10,080 nucleotides of DNA, taken from contig JAJZGE010000027.1 of assembly GCA_021798675.1 (NCBI GenBank), positions 1 to 10,080 of the forward strand, given 5' to 3'. Positions 1-7,108 of this stretch are shown here, one piece after another (the first letter of the stretch is position 1; every line of letters begins with the position of its first letter). Position numbers and translations under genes: made by a program. The notes below the pieces were generated by a model, which saw nothing but the letters and a program-made list of their open reading frames with translations, did not search any database and was not told where the DNA came from. Origin of the DNA: Pseudomonadota bacterium (GTDB lineage Bacteria; Pseudomonadota; Gammaproteobacteria; Xanthomonadales; Rhodanobacteraceae).

Positions 1-230
1 ACCGGATGGCTGATGCGCGCAGTGATGATCGCCACCTGCACGCCGTTCGCCAGCAGGCGTTTCAGCCCCAGGCCGTCGTGCACGTGGAACACCTTGGTCT
101 CGCGGCCATCCTCGCCGTACCAGAGGCGGCCGTCGGTGAGCGTGCCGTCCACGTCGAACGCGGCGACGCGGATTTTCGCGGCGCGGGCGAGTACATCAGT
201 AGGGATGTTGGAAAGGTAGTTGATGGGCAC
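1..230 (-). CDS. kdsC: KdsC, 3-deoxy-D-manno-octulosonate 8-phosphate phosphatase (N-terminal part, runs off the left edge)
   Basis: KdsC removes phosphate from KDO-8-phosphate in the cytoplasm, a step in making KDO for the lipopolysaccharide inner core. Only the first 76 residues are in the window. They contain the HAD-superfamily motif I, DVDGTLTDG, at residues 26-34, where D26 and D28 would be the nucleophile and the general acid/base. They also contain the family's FHVHDGLGLK segment and the motif II region IITAR. I chose the GTG at 228-230 as start because it gives an N-terminus of the usual KdsC length (MPINYLSNIP). No in-frame ATG lies upstream and no clear Shine-Dalgarno precedes it, so the start is not certain. 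It lies 79 nt downstream of kdsD on the same strand, as in the kdsD-kdsC order of many gammaproteobacteria, and a strong hairpin sits in the gap. The lptC-lptA-lptB genes usually follow and would be expected beyond the left edge. Confidence 0.93.
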   Translation of the reverse strand, partial: MPINYLSNIPTDVLARAAKIRVAAFDVDGTLTDGRLWYGEDGRETKVFHVHDGLGLKRLLANGVQVAIITARISHP

Positions 231-277
231 GGTTCGGTGTTGTGGTGGAGTCGAGAGCAAGGGCGGCTTGCCTGATT

Positions 278-303
278 TGCCGATGCGCCAAGGCGCATCG
301 GCA
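278..303. repeat. Perfect inverted repeat (12-bp arms, 2-nt loop) between kdsD and kdsC
   Basis: The arms are 278-289 (TGCCGATGCGCC) and 292-303 (its exact reverse complement), separated by AA. A further 6-bp outer arm pairs 272-277 (CTGATT) with 308-313 (AATCAG), leaving a 4-nt bulge at 304-307, so a stem of up to 18 pairs is possible. The outer arm covers the kdsD stop codon at 310-312. Neither strand has a T-run after the stem, so it is not a standard intrinsic terminator. It could stabilise the 3' end of the kdsD message, lower expression of kdsC relative to kdsD, or be a REP-like element. I saw no second copy in this window. Confidence 0.75.
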
Positions 304-309
304 GACGAA

Positions 310-1320
310 TCAGACAACACGTGCCCGGAGCAGATCGTGAATGTTCAGTGCGCCGACCACGTGTTGCGCGTCGTCGACGACCAGCAGGGCGTGGATCTGG
401 TGCTTTTCCATCAATTGCGCCGCTTCGGCCGCCAGCTTGTCGGGGCCGATGGTCTTGGGGCCGCGGGTCATCAGCGAGGCCACGGTGGCGCCGCGCAGGT
501 TCACGTCCTCGTCGTCCAGCGCACGGCGCAGGTCGCCGTCGGTGAACACACCGAGCAGGCGCTGCTGCTCATCGACCACGGCGGTCATGCCGAGGTGCTT
601 GCGGGTCATCTCCACCAGTGCGGCGGTGAGGCTGGCCTCGGGCGGCACGCGCGGCACGTCGTCGCCCGAGTGCATGACGTCGCTGATCCGCAGCAACAGG
701 CGCCGACCGAGGCTGCCCGCCGGGTGCGACCGGGCAAAATCGTCCGAGGTGAAGCCGCGCGCCTCCAGCAGCGCGATCGCCAGCGCGTCGCCCAGCACCA
801 GCGCCGCCGTGGTACTGGTAGTGGGCGCCAGCCCCAGCGGGCAGGCCTCGGTGCTGATGCTGCCGTCGATGTGCACGCTGGCCTGGCTGGCCAGCGAGGA
901 TGCCGGCTTGCCGGTGATCGCGATCAGCGGGATGCCCTGGCGCTTGATCATCGGCAGGATGAACAGCAGCTCGTCGGTTTCGCCGGAGTAGGAAAGCGCC
1001 AGCACCACGTCGTCGGGCTGGATCATGCCGAGGTCGCCGTGGCTGGCCTCGCCCGGATGCACGAAGAACGCCGGAGTGCCGGTGGACGCCAGGGTGGCGG
1101 CAATCTTGCGCGCCACGTGGCCGGACTTGCCCATGCCGGTGACCACCACGCGGCCGCGGCAGTCCAGGATCAGCCGGCAGGCCTCCACGAACGCGGCATC
1201 CACGCGTGGCCCCAGTTCGGCGATGGCGGCCGCCTCGGTGGCGATGACCGCGCGGGCGCTGCGCACGATGGCGTCCGGCTGCAGTTCGATGGCGGCGTAC
1301 GGGGCGGAGCGTGGGTTCAT
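310..1320 (-). CDS. kdsD: KdsD, D-arabinose 5-phosphate isomerase (SIS plus two CBS domains)
   Basis: This cytoplasmic enzyme interconverts D-ribulose 5-phosphate and D-arabinose 5-phosphate, the entry step to KDO for lipopolysaccharide. The product has 336 residues, close to the 328 of E. coli KdsD. The sugar isomerase (SIS) domain spans about residues 40-185, with GMGKSGHVARK at 62-72, the SYSGETDE loop at 110-117 and STEACPLGLAPTTST at 156-170. The segment SHPAGSLGRRLL at 198-209 carries a conserved histidine. Two CBS domains follow (about 212-270 and 280-335); the first includes VFTDGDLRR. I chose the ATG at 1318-1320, which gives a normal length; the Shine-Dalgarno is weak. kdsC follows on the same strand and ibaG is divergent. 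In E. coli a related neighbourhood places the mla genes between ibaG and kdsD; here the two genes are adjacent. The paralogues GutQ and KpsF share this architecture, but the kdsC neighbour supports KdsD. Confidence 0.96.
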   Translation of the reverse strand: MNPRSAPYAAIELQPDAIVRSARAVIATEAAAIAELGPRVDAAFVEACRLILDCRGRVVVTGMGKSGHVARKIAATLASTGTPAFFVHPGEASHGDLGMIQPDDVVLALSYSGETDELLFILPMIKRQGIPLIAITGKPASSLASQASVHIDGSISTEACPLGLAPTTSTTAALVLGDALAIALLEARGFTSDDFARSHPAGSLGRRLLLRISDVMHSGDDVPRVPPEASLTAALVEMTRKHLGMTAVVDEQQRLLGVFTDGDLRRALDDEDVNLRGATVASLMTRGPKTIGPDKLAAEAAQLMEKHQIHALLVVDDAQHVVGALNIHDLLRARVV

Positions 1321-1362
1321 GTCGGCTCGATGCGGGGGCTTGGGCTGCCGGGGCAGGGGCCG

Positions 1363-1380
1363 CTGTCGTTTCTGCGACAG
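1363..1380. repeat. Short inverted repeat in the kdsD leader
   Basis: CTGTCG at 1363-1368 and CGACAG at 1375-1380 form a perfect 6-bp stem around a 6-nt loop. It lies 43 bases upstream of the kdsD start and 88 bases upstream of ibaG. If kdsD is transcribed from the AT-richer segment at 1381-1420, the stem would fall in the kdsD leader RNA. It could be a leader hairpin or a protein-binding site, and arms this short may also be chance. Confidence 0.35.
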
Positions 1381-1420
1381 GGGATTTCCATTACCATGGC
1401 ATATTCGCATTTTAACGTCA
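1381..1420. promoter_or_regulatory. Probable divergent promoter region for kdsD (minus) and ibaG-murA (plus)
   Basis: The spacer between the kdsD start (1320) and the ibaG start (1469) has to hold the promoters of both units. Within it, 1381-1420 is clearly richer in A and T than the surrounding sequence. On the minus strand TAAAAT (reverse complement of 1409-1414) matches the -10 consensus at five of six positions and would place a start about 80 nt before kdsD, but I see no good -35 element at 16-18 nt. On the plus strand the weak CATATT at 1400-1405, preceded by TG at 1397-1398, resembles an extended -10. The location is well supported by logic; the exact boxes are guesses. Confidence 0.35.
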
Positions 1421-1468
1421 CAAGCCAGCGCGATGCCGCGTTGCGCCCCCTCTTTCCGTGGAAACCCG

Positions 1469-1711
1469 ATGGATCCAGCCCGCATCCAGACCCTGATCGA
1501 AACCGGCCTGCCCGGCGCACGGGCCGAGGTCAGCGGCGACGATGGCGTGCACTTCGAGGCCACCGTGGTCGCCAGCCAGTTCGCCGGCAAGCTGCCGCTG
1601 GCACGGCACCGGCTGGTCTACGCCACGCTGGGCGAGCTGATGGGCGGAGCGATCCATGCGCTGGCATTGAAGACGCTGACCCCCGAGGAAGCCGCAGCGC
1701 GCCGAGGGTGA
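1469..1711 (+). CDS. ibaG: IbaG, BolA-family protein
   Basis: BolA-family proteins pair with monothiol glutaredoxins and share a [2Fe-2S] cluster. IbaG (YrbA in E. coli) is the acid-stress-linked branch, typically encoded beside murA. The product has 80 residues (E. coli IbaG has 84). It shows the compact BolA fold pattern: an N-terminal helix (MDPARIQTLIETGLPGA), a strand with HFEATVVASQFAGK at 28-41, the RLVYATLGELM helix, and AIHALALKTLTP, in which H63 sits at the position of the conserved cluster-ligand histidine. The ATG at 1469-1471 gives the normal family length, although the same frame stays open far upstream across the kdsD antisense strand. No strong Shine-Dalgarno precedes it. murA follows after 77 nt with a terminator-like hairpin between, so the two may be partly co-transcribed. 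General BolA is less likely given the short length and the murA neighbour. Confidence 0.9.
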   Translation: MDPARIQTLIETGLPGARAEVSGDDGVHFEATVVASQFAGKLPLARHRLVYATLGELMGGAIHALALKTLTPEEAAARRG

Positions 1712-1719
1712 TCGGGTGA

Positions 1720-3048
<1,329 letters not shown>

Positions 3049-3067
3049 GCGCCTGGCTGCAGAATCG

Positions 3068-3087
3068 CCTCCGTTGCGCAACGGAGG
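3068..3087 (+). promoter_or_regulatory. Perfect 20-bp palindrome covering the ribosome binding site of the following gene
   Basis: Bases 3068-3087 read CCTCCGTTGCGCAACGGAGG, identical to their own reverse complement. As RNA this folds into an 8-bp stem with a GCGC loop. The right arm contains the GGAGG (3083-3087) that serves as Shine-Dalgarno for the ATG at 3095, so the CCTCC arm mimics the anti-Shine-Dalgarno of 16S rRNA and would hide the site. It begins 20 nt after the murA stop and has no T-run, so it is a poor intrinsic terminator. It could be a translational switch, a barrier at the murA mRNA 3' end, or a binding site for a dimeric DNA-binding protein. Confidence 0.6.
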
Positions 3088-3094
3088 GCAGGGA

Positions 3095-3400
3095 ATGGCG
3101 TACTACTGGCGGATTGAAAAGATTCCCGAACTGTCTGACCTGTCACCTGGAGACAGGCAAAGATGGTGGCGGGAAGCAAGGGCGGAGAGCCGCAGTGGTC
3201 GCGCCATGGCGATCAGGCTGGGTACCTTCTTTGGTGCCGTTTTCGGCGCGGACACGTTGGCCAGCTGGTGCGGCTACGGCGGTGGCCCGGTCCACTGGGC
3301 TTCCACGGGTTGTGCCGCTGGATTGGCCTCCTGGATGCTTGACGTCCTGCTCGAGCAGCCGCGAGCTCGTCGCTGGCTGAGGGTGAACGTTGCCAGGTAA
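3095..3400 (+). CDS. Small uncharacterised protein, possibly membrane-associated
   Basis: I do not recognise a named family. The product has 101 residues. Its N-terminal 40 residues are polar and charged, with several tryptophans ([16 protein letters not shown], then [15 protein letters not shown]). Two mildly hydrophobic stretches follow: about 43-60 ([18 protein letters not shown]) and 68-87 (around [20 protein letters not shown]). It ends in a basic tail rich in Arg. This layout fits a small protein with one or two short membrane segments, but the stretches are weak and glycine-rich. The ATG at 3095 has GGAGGG 6 nt upstream, the strongest evidence that it is translated. Its third-position G/C preference looks weaker than that of its neighbours, which may mean relaxed constraint. 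It follows murA by 46 nt and could be read from the same transcript. It converges on the DUF3108 gene, and no clear terminator lies in the 51-nt gap. Confidence 0.6.
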   Translation: MAYYWRIEKIPELSDLSPGDRQRWWREARAESRSGRAMAIRLGTFFGAVFGADTLASWCGYGGGPVHWASTGCAAGLASWMLDVLLEQPRARRWLRVNVAR

Positions 3401-3451
3401 ATGGTTCGGGAACAGTGACCGACTGGGGTCTGACCACGGTTCGCCGGCTAC

Positions 3452-4153
3452 CTACGGCTGCGAATAGCGCACCAGTTCGAGCATGAAGTTGCCGCCGCCC
3501 TTCTGGGCGAGCTTGATTGGCACGGGGTATTTCGCTGGCGCGTACCAGGCGTTGAATGCGCGATCCTGGTCGGTACGGTCCACGCGCACGGCGCTGAACG
3601 AACCGGCCGGGACGCTGATCTTCTCGCTGGCCGCCACCTTGAAGGTCTGCATTTCGACGGCCTGATTGCCGCCGACGCGGAACGTCGCGCTCTTCGCGCC
3701 ATCGCGCAGCGCAACGCCCAGCGCCAGCGGCAGGGTGTTGCGTTCCACCATGCCCGGCTGCATCGGGTAGCTGTGGTGCTTGCCGTTGTCGTTCACCTGC
3801 ACGGTGGTGCCGTGCACTGCGAGCGTGCGGTTCCTGGGCTTCAGCGCGGATACGAAGGCATAGGCATACGACACCGCCTGCGGCGTATGGCCGATCCAGA
3901 TGAAACGCGAGTCTTCCGAGGTGCTGGCACCCAGGGCGGCGGCCAGCCCTGCCGTGCCGACGATCTTGTCGGTGTACTCGAACAGTCCGCCACCGGCCGG
4001 TCTCAGCGTGAGCGTGGCATTGCCGATCGGCTGGCCGTACTGCAGCACGCGATAGGTGGCGATGAACGACTGCGGCACCGCCGCGGCAACGGTCGGGGCA
4101 GCAGGCAGGGCGAGGGCGATGGCGAGGCCGGCACGGCGCAGGGTTGTCTTCAT
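3452..4153 (-). CDS. DUF3108 domain protein, probably periplasmic
   Basis: The product has 233 residues and a typical signal peptide: MKTTLRRAG, then a hydrophobic core (about 9-20) and small residues before a likely cleavage near AAA-VP at 24-26. The mature part shows the DUF3108 pattern of beta strands: SFIATYRVLQYGQPIGNATL near the N-terminus, a central RFIWIGHT region, and AWYAPAKYPVPIKL followed by FMLELVRYSQP at the end. The family has no established function and is thought to be exported. The ATG at 4151-4153 is chosen over the ATG at 4172-4174 because it starts directly on the signal peptide. AGG abuts the start, too close for a normal Shine-Dalgarno. It lies 47 nt downstream of purN on the same strand, an arrangement I recall from other Xanthomonadales. 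Whether it is linked to purine synthesis is unknown. Confidence 0.83.
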   Translation of the reverse strand: MKTTLRRAGLAIALALPAAPTVAAAVPQSFIATYRVLQYGQPIGNATLTLRPAGGGLFEYTDKIVGTAGLAAALGASTSEDSRFIWIGHTPQAVSYAYAFVSALKPRNRTLAVHGTTVQVNDNGKHHSYPMQPGMVERNTLPLALGVALRDGAKSATFRVGGNQAVEMQTFKVAASEKISVPAGSFSAVRVDRTDQDRAFNAWYAPAKYPVPIKLAQKGGGNFMLELVRYSQP

Positions 4154-4160
4154 CCTGCCG

Positions 4161-4166
4161 ACTATA
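4161..4166 (-). promoter_or_regulatory. Possible -10 element just upstream of the DUF3108 gene
   Basis: On the minus strand this reads TATAGT, matching the -10 consensus at five of six positions. It ends 7 nt before the ATG at 4153. If active, transcription would begin at or very near the start codon and give a leaderless message, which would fit the absence of a properly spaced Shine-Dalgarno. I see no good -35 element, so this is weak; co-transcription with purMN remains the simpler view. Confidence 0.25.
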
Positions 4167-4200
4167 GGCCGCATGCCTGAATGCCGCGCGACCTGCCGCC

Positions 4201-4854
4201 CTATGACAGTTGTGCCAGCGTGAGCGGGCCGGCCAATGGCTGGCCATCGAACAGTGCCGAGCCGTTCCAGTGCAGGCGACCGCGGGCGATGGCGCCGACC
4301 ACGGCGGTCAGCAACTTGTGCTCCTCCGCCAGCAGGCGTTCCGCCAGCGAGGTTTCGGTGTCGCTGGTGCCCACCGAAATGCGAGCCTGCGCCACCACCG
4401 GCCCGCCATCCAGTTCGGCGGTGACGTAGTGGACGCTGGCGCCATGCTCGGTGTCCCCGGCTTCGAGGCAGCGGCGGTGCGTGTGCAGGCCGGGATATTT
4501 CGGCAGCAACGACGGATGGATGTTGATGGCGCGGCCTTCCCAGCCAGCCACCACCTCGGCGTCGATCACGCGCATGTAGCCGGCCAGGACCAGCAGTTCG
4601 GCGCCGCTGGCGGCGACACGCGCGAACAGCGCCCGATCGAAGCTGGCGCGATCCGGGTAATCCTTCGGGTTGAGCGCCAGCGCGCGGATCCCCGCGGCCT
4701 CGGCCAGCCGCAGCGCGCCGGCGGAGGCCTTGTCGCTGGCCACCAGCACGAACTCCACCGGCAGGGCGCCGGCGTCGCGGGCGGCGATCAGCGCGGCGAG
4801 GTTGCTGCCGCGGCCGGAGGCGAGCACGGCGACTTTGAGTGGGGATGGGTTCAC
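4201..4854 (-). CDS. purN: PurN, phosphoribosylglycinamide formyltransferase
   Basis: PurN uses 10-formyltetrahydrofolate to formylate GAR to FGAR, the third step of de novo IMP synthesis, in the cytoplasm. The product has 217 residues (E. coli PurN has 212). The phosphate-binding loop LASGRGSNLAAL lies at 11-22. The folate and catalytic region includes AGYMRVI at 91-97 and NIHPSLLPKYPGLHTH at 111-126, supplying the catalytic asparagine N111 and histidine H113. HYVTAELDGGPVVAQ at 142-156 supplies the catalytic aspartate D149. The start is a GTG at 4852-4854, 7 nt after the purM stop. No ATG lies between that stop and the conserved KVAVLASGRGSN segment, and translational coupling to purM is likely because the Shine-Dalgarno is poor. 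The purM-purN order is widespread in proteobacteria. The formate-dependent alternative PurT is a different family. Confidence 0.97.
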   Translation of the reverse strand: MNPSPLKVAVLASGRGSNLAALIAARDAGALPVEFVLVASDKASAGALRLAEAAGIRALALNPKDYPDRASFDRALFARVAASGAELLVLAGYMRVIDAEVVAGWEGRAINIHPSLLPKYPGLHTHRRCLEAGDTEHGASVHYVTAELDGGPVVAQARISVGTSDTETSLAERLLAEEHKLLTAVVGAIARGRLHWNGSALFDGQPLAGPLTLAQLS

Positions 4855-4861
4855 CGCAGGC

Positions 4862-5890
4862 TCAGCCGATGTGGACGCGCTCGTCGCCCGCGGCCTTCAC
4901 CACTTCGCCGATCACGCGGCTGGCGAGGCCGTGCTTCGCCAGCAGGGCAGAGGCTGCGGCTGCGGCGTCGCGCGGCAGGATCACCGTGAAGCCGATGCCG
5001 CAGTTGAAGGTGCGCCACATTTCTTCGCGCGCCACCTTGCCTTCGCGCTGCAGCCAGTCGAACACCGGCGGCAGCTCGATGCTGGCGGCGTCCAGTGCGA
5101 GGCCGAGGCCGTCGGGTACCACGCGGATGATGTTTTCCTTGAGGCCGCCGCCGGTGATGTGGGCCATGCCGTGCACCGGCTGGGCCTTCAGCAGTTCCAG
5201 CATGGGCTTCACGTAGATCACCGTGGGCGCCATCAGTGCGTCGGCCAGCTTCACGCCGCCGAGATCCAGCTCCAGCGGTCGGCCTGCGCGTTCCACGATC
5301 TTGCGGACCAGCGAATAGCCGTTGGAGTGCGGGCCGCTGGAAGCCACGCCCAGCACCACGTCGCCCGCCACGATGGCGTCGCCGGAGAGCAGGTCGGTCT
5401 TTTCCACCGCGCCCACGGTGAAGCCGGCGAGGTCGTATTCGCCCGGCGGGTACATATCCGGCATTTCCGCGGTCTCGCCGCCGATCAGGGCGCAGCCGGC
5501 CAGTTCGCAGCCCCTGGCGATGCCGCCGACCACCGCCGCGGCGGTGTCCACGTCCAGCTTGCCGGTGGCGAAATAGTCGAGGAAGAACAGCGGCTCGGCG
5601 CCCTGCACCAGCACGTCGTTCACGCACATGCCCACCAGGTCGATGCCGATGGTGTCGTGGCGGCCCAGCTCCTGCGCCAGCTTCAGCTTGGTGCCCACGC
5701 CGTCGGTGCCGGAGACCAGCACCGGTTCGCGGTATTTGCCGCCCAGGTTGAACAGGCCGCCGAAGCCGCCCAGGCCGCCCATCACCTCGGGGCGGCTGGT
5801 GCGCTTGACCAGCGGCTTGATGCGTTCGACCAGGGCATTGCCGGCGTCGATGTCGACTCCGGCGGCACGGTAGGTGAGGGCGTCGGACAT
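4862..5890 (-). CDS. purM: PurM, phosphoribosylformylglycinamidine cyclo-ligase (AIR synthetase)
   Basis: PurM closes the imidazole ring, turning FGAM plus ATP into AIR, the fifth step of de novo IMP synthesis, in the cytoplasm. The product has 342 residues (E. coli PurM has 345). Conserved stretches visible are the N-terminal [24 protein letters not shown] at 63-72, [18 protein letters not shown] at 89-106, [11 protein letters not shown] at 137-147 and [11 protein letters not shown] around 188-198, followed by the C-terminal AIRS domain with [11 protein letters not shown]. The ATG at 5888-5890 gives the usual N-terminus. It is the first gene of a minus-strand unit purM-purN-DUF3108 and is divergent from the DUF2066 gene across a 134-nt spacer. 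No PurR-type operator resembling that of E. coli is evident in the spacer. Confidence 0.98.
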   Translation of the reverse strand: MSDALTYRAAGVDIDAGNALVERIKPLVKRTSRPEVMGGLGGFGGLFNLGGKYREPVLVSGTDGVGTKLKLAQELGRHDTIGIDLVGMCVNDVLVQGAEPLFFLDYFATGKLDVDTAAAVVGGIARGCELAGCALIGGETAEMPDMYPPGEYDLAGFTVGAVEKTDLLSGDAIVAGDVVLGVASSGPHSNGYSLVRKIVERAGRPLELDLGGVKLADALMAPTVIYVKPMLELLKAQPVHGMAHITGGGLKENIIRVVPDGLGLALDAASIELPPVFDWLQREGKVAREEMWRTFNCGIGFTVILPRDAAAAASALLAKHGLASRVIGEVVKAAGDERVHIG

Positions 5891-5917
5891 GGCGGCAACC
5901 GGCGTGGGAAACCGGCG

Positions 5918-5923
5918 ATTCTA
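5918..5923 (-). promoter_or_regulatory. Candidate -10 element of the purM promoter
   Basis: On the minus strand these bases read TAGAAT, five of six matches to the -10 consensus, placing a transcription start about 20 nt before the purM ATG. No convincing -35 hexamer is found 16-18 nt upstream. Two direct copies of GCCGGTT lie between the box and the ATG on the same strand; their meaning is unclear. The spacer must contain a purM promoter, so the position is reasonable, but the box is not proven. Confidence 0.35.
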
Positions 5924-6024
5924 CCGCATGCGGGGGTGGCCGATGCGTTGGCGTGGCCAGCGGCATGGACGCGGCCATGGCGATTGGGCAGACTTCAGCG
6001 GTGTTCCCGCCAAGTATCCCGTCG

Positions 6025-7020
6025 ATGCGCCAGTCATCCTTGCGTTTGCTGCGCCTGTTTTCCCTCGCCCTGTTGTTCGGGCTGGCCGCCTTGCCGTCAT
6101 TGCGTGCGCAAAGTGCATCGCCGTATTCGGTGACGGTACCGGTGACCGACACCAGCGATGCCCAGCGCAGCGACGCGTTCGCCACCGCGCTCAGCCAGGT
6201 GCTGGTGCGGGTGGCCGGGGGGCAGGACCTGCGTGGCATGCCGGGTTATGACGACGCGCTGAAGAACGCCGCCGCGCTGGTGCGGCATTTCCAGTACGCA
6301 CGCACCGCCGGCGGCATGAGCCTGGCGGTGGATTTCGAGCCAGGCGCGGTGCGCCACCTGGTCAGCCAGCTCGGCGTCGCGGGCAGCGTGGCCGGCAAGC
6401 CGCCAGTGCTGCTGATGGTCCGCGGCAGCGACGGACAGCTGCTCGACAAGGATGCGCTGGCCAGCCTTGCCGGTGCCGCCGCCGCGCGCGGCTACAACGT
6501 GGCCTACGTCGATCCCGCCAATGCGCCGGACCCCGCCAAGGTGGATGCCGCCGACCCGGATACGCTGGCGGCGATCAACCAGCAGTACCACACGGGCCTG
6601 GTGCTGCTGGGCACCCTGCACGGCGGTGGTGCCGATTGGACGCTGGTTTCCGGCGGCAAGGCGCAGCGCTGGAGCGACCAGGCCGCCACCGAGGACGCGC
6701 TGATGGCCAACGCCGGCAACGCCATGGTTGACCGCATCGGGCAGCAGCTCAACGTGATCGGTTCCACCATCAACGACGAGAAGCTGTGGGTGGGCGGCCT
6801 GGACAGCGCGATGGATTACGCCAATCTGCTCAACCTTTTGCGCAGCGATCCCTCGGTGCATGGTGTCGCCACGCTGGGCGCGGACAACGACGGCATGCTG
6901 TTCGAGGTGAAGTCGGCGATGCCGGCCGATGCGCTGGCGGCGAACCTTGCGGCCAGCGGGCGCCTGATCCGCAGCCAGGCGCATCCGGACACCGATGCCA
7001 GCCTGCGCTGGCTGCATTGA
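6025..7020 (+). CDS. DUF2066 domain protein, exported
   Basis: The product has 331 residues. It starts with a signal peptide: positively charged MRQSSLRLLR, a hydrophobic core (about 11-23), and a likely cleavage after LRA at residue 28. The mature N-terminus carries a hallmark segment of the family, VPVTDTSDAQRSDAFATALSQVL then VRVAGGQDL (split here), with a later FEPGAVRHLVSQLGV stretch and a repeated alpha/beta pattern. No catalytic motif is recognisable, and the function of DUF2066 proteins is not established. The frame is open upstream to a GTG at 5953, but the ATG at 6025 is chosen because it places the signal peptide at the very N-terminus; no Shine-Dalgarno is clear. It is divergent from purM and is followed after 88 nt by the PerM-type gene and hda. 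From memory, Pseudomonas has a comparable purN-purM / DUF2066 / hda neighbourhood, so the linkage is old. Confidence 0.85.
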   Translation: MRQSSLRLLRLFSLALLFGLAALPSLRAQSASPYSVTVPVTDTSDAQRSDAFATALSQVLVRVAGGQDLRGMPGYDDALKNAAALVRHFQYARTAGGMSLAVDFEPGAVRHLVSQLGVAGSVAGKPPVLLMVRGSDGQLLDKDALASLAGAAAARGYNVAYVDPANAPDPAKVDAADPDTLAAINQQYHTGLVLLGTLHGGGADWTLVSGGKAQRWSDQAATEDALMANAGNAMVDRIGQQLNVIGSTINDEKLWVGGLDSAMDYANLLNLLRSDPSVHGVATLGADNDGMLFEVKSAMPADALAANLAASGRLIRSQAHPDTDASLRWLH

Positions 7021-7108
7021 ATCGATGGCTGATTGAATCCCTCGCGGGAGCCGCACATGCCTGTGCCGCGCTTTCGAGAGGTCGGTTTCTGATCGAGGGA
7101 GTGGGCGC

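Noticed and set aside
1406..1426. CRP/Clp-like half-site (TGTGA on the minus strand) in the kdsD-ibaG spacer
   Set aside because: Only one half matches. The second half, after a 6-nt spacer, does not resemble TCACA.
220..1719. Long open frame of 499 codons on the plus strand opposite kdsD
   Set aside because: It lies antisense to a well-supported kdsD, its translation is low-complexity and rich in Gly, Arg, His and Ala, and such frames are expected opposite high-GC genes.
3401..3451. Possible bidirectional terminator between the small gene and the DUF3108 gene
   Set aside because: The best inverted repeat is GGTC-T-GACC with 4-bp arms and no T-run, too weak to call.
5953..6024. N-terminal extension of the DUF2066 protein from the GTG at 5953
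   Set aside because: It would put 24 unrelated residues before a clear signal peptide and would take up half of the divergent purM spacer. The ATG at 6025 is simpler.
4670..6133. Long open frame of 487 codons on the plus strand across purN and purM
   Set aside because: It is antisense to two clear enzymes and has the repetitive His/Ala/Gly/Gln composition of a GC shadow.
4851..6239. Open frame of 462 codons on the minus strand overlapping purM in another frame
   Set aside because: Its composition is Arg/Gly/Ala/Pro-rich and the purM frame on the same strand explains the conservation.
7016..7039. Direct repeat of ATTGAATC at the DUF2066 stop codon
   Set aside because: Two 8-bp copies 16 nt apart, with no third copy and no link to a promoter or mobile element, are most likely chance.
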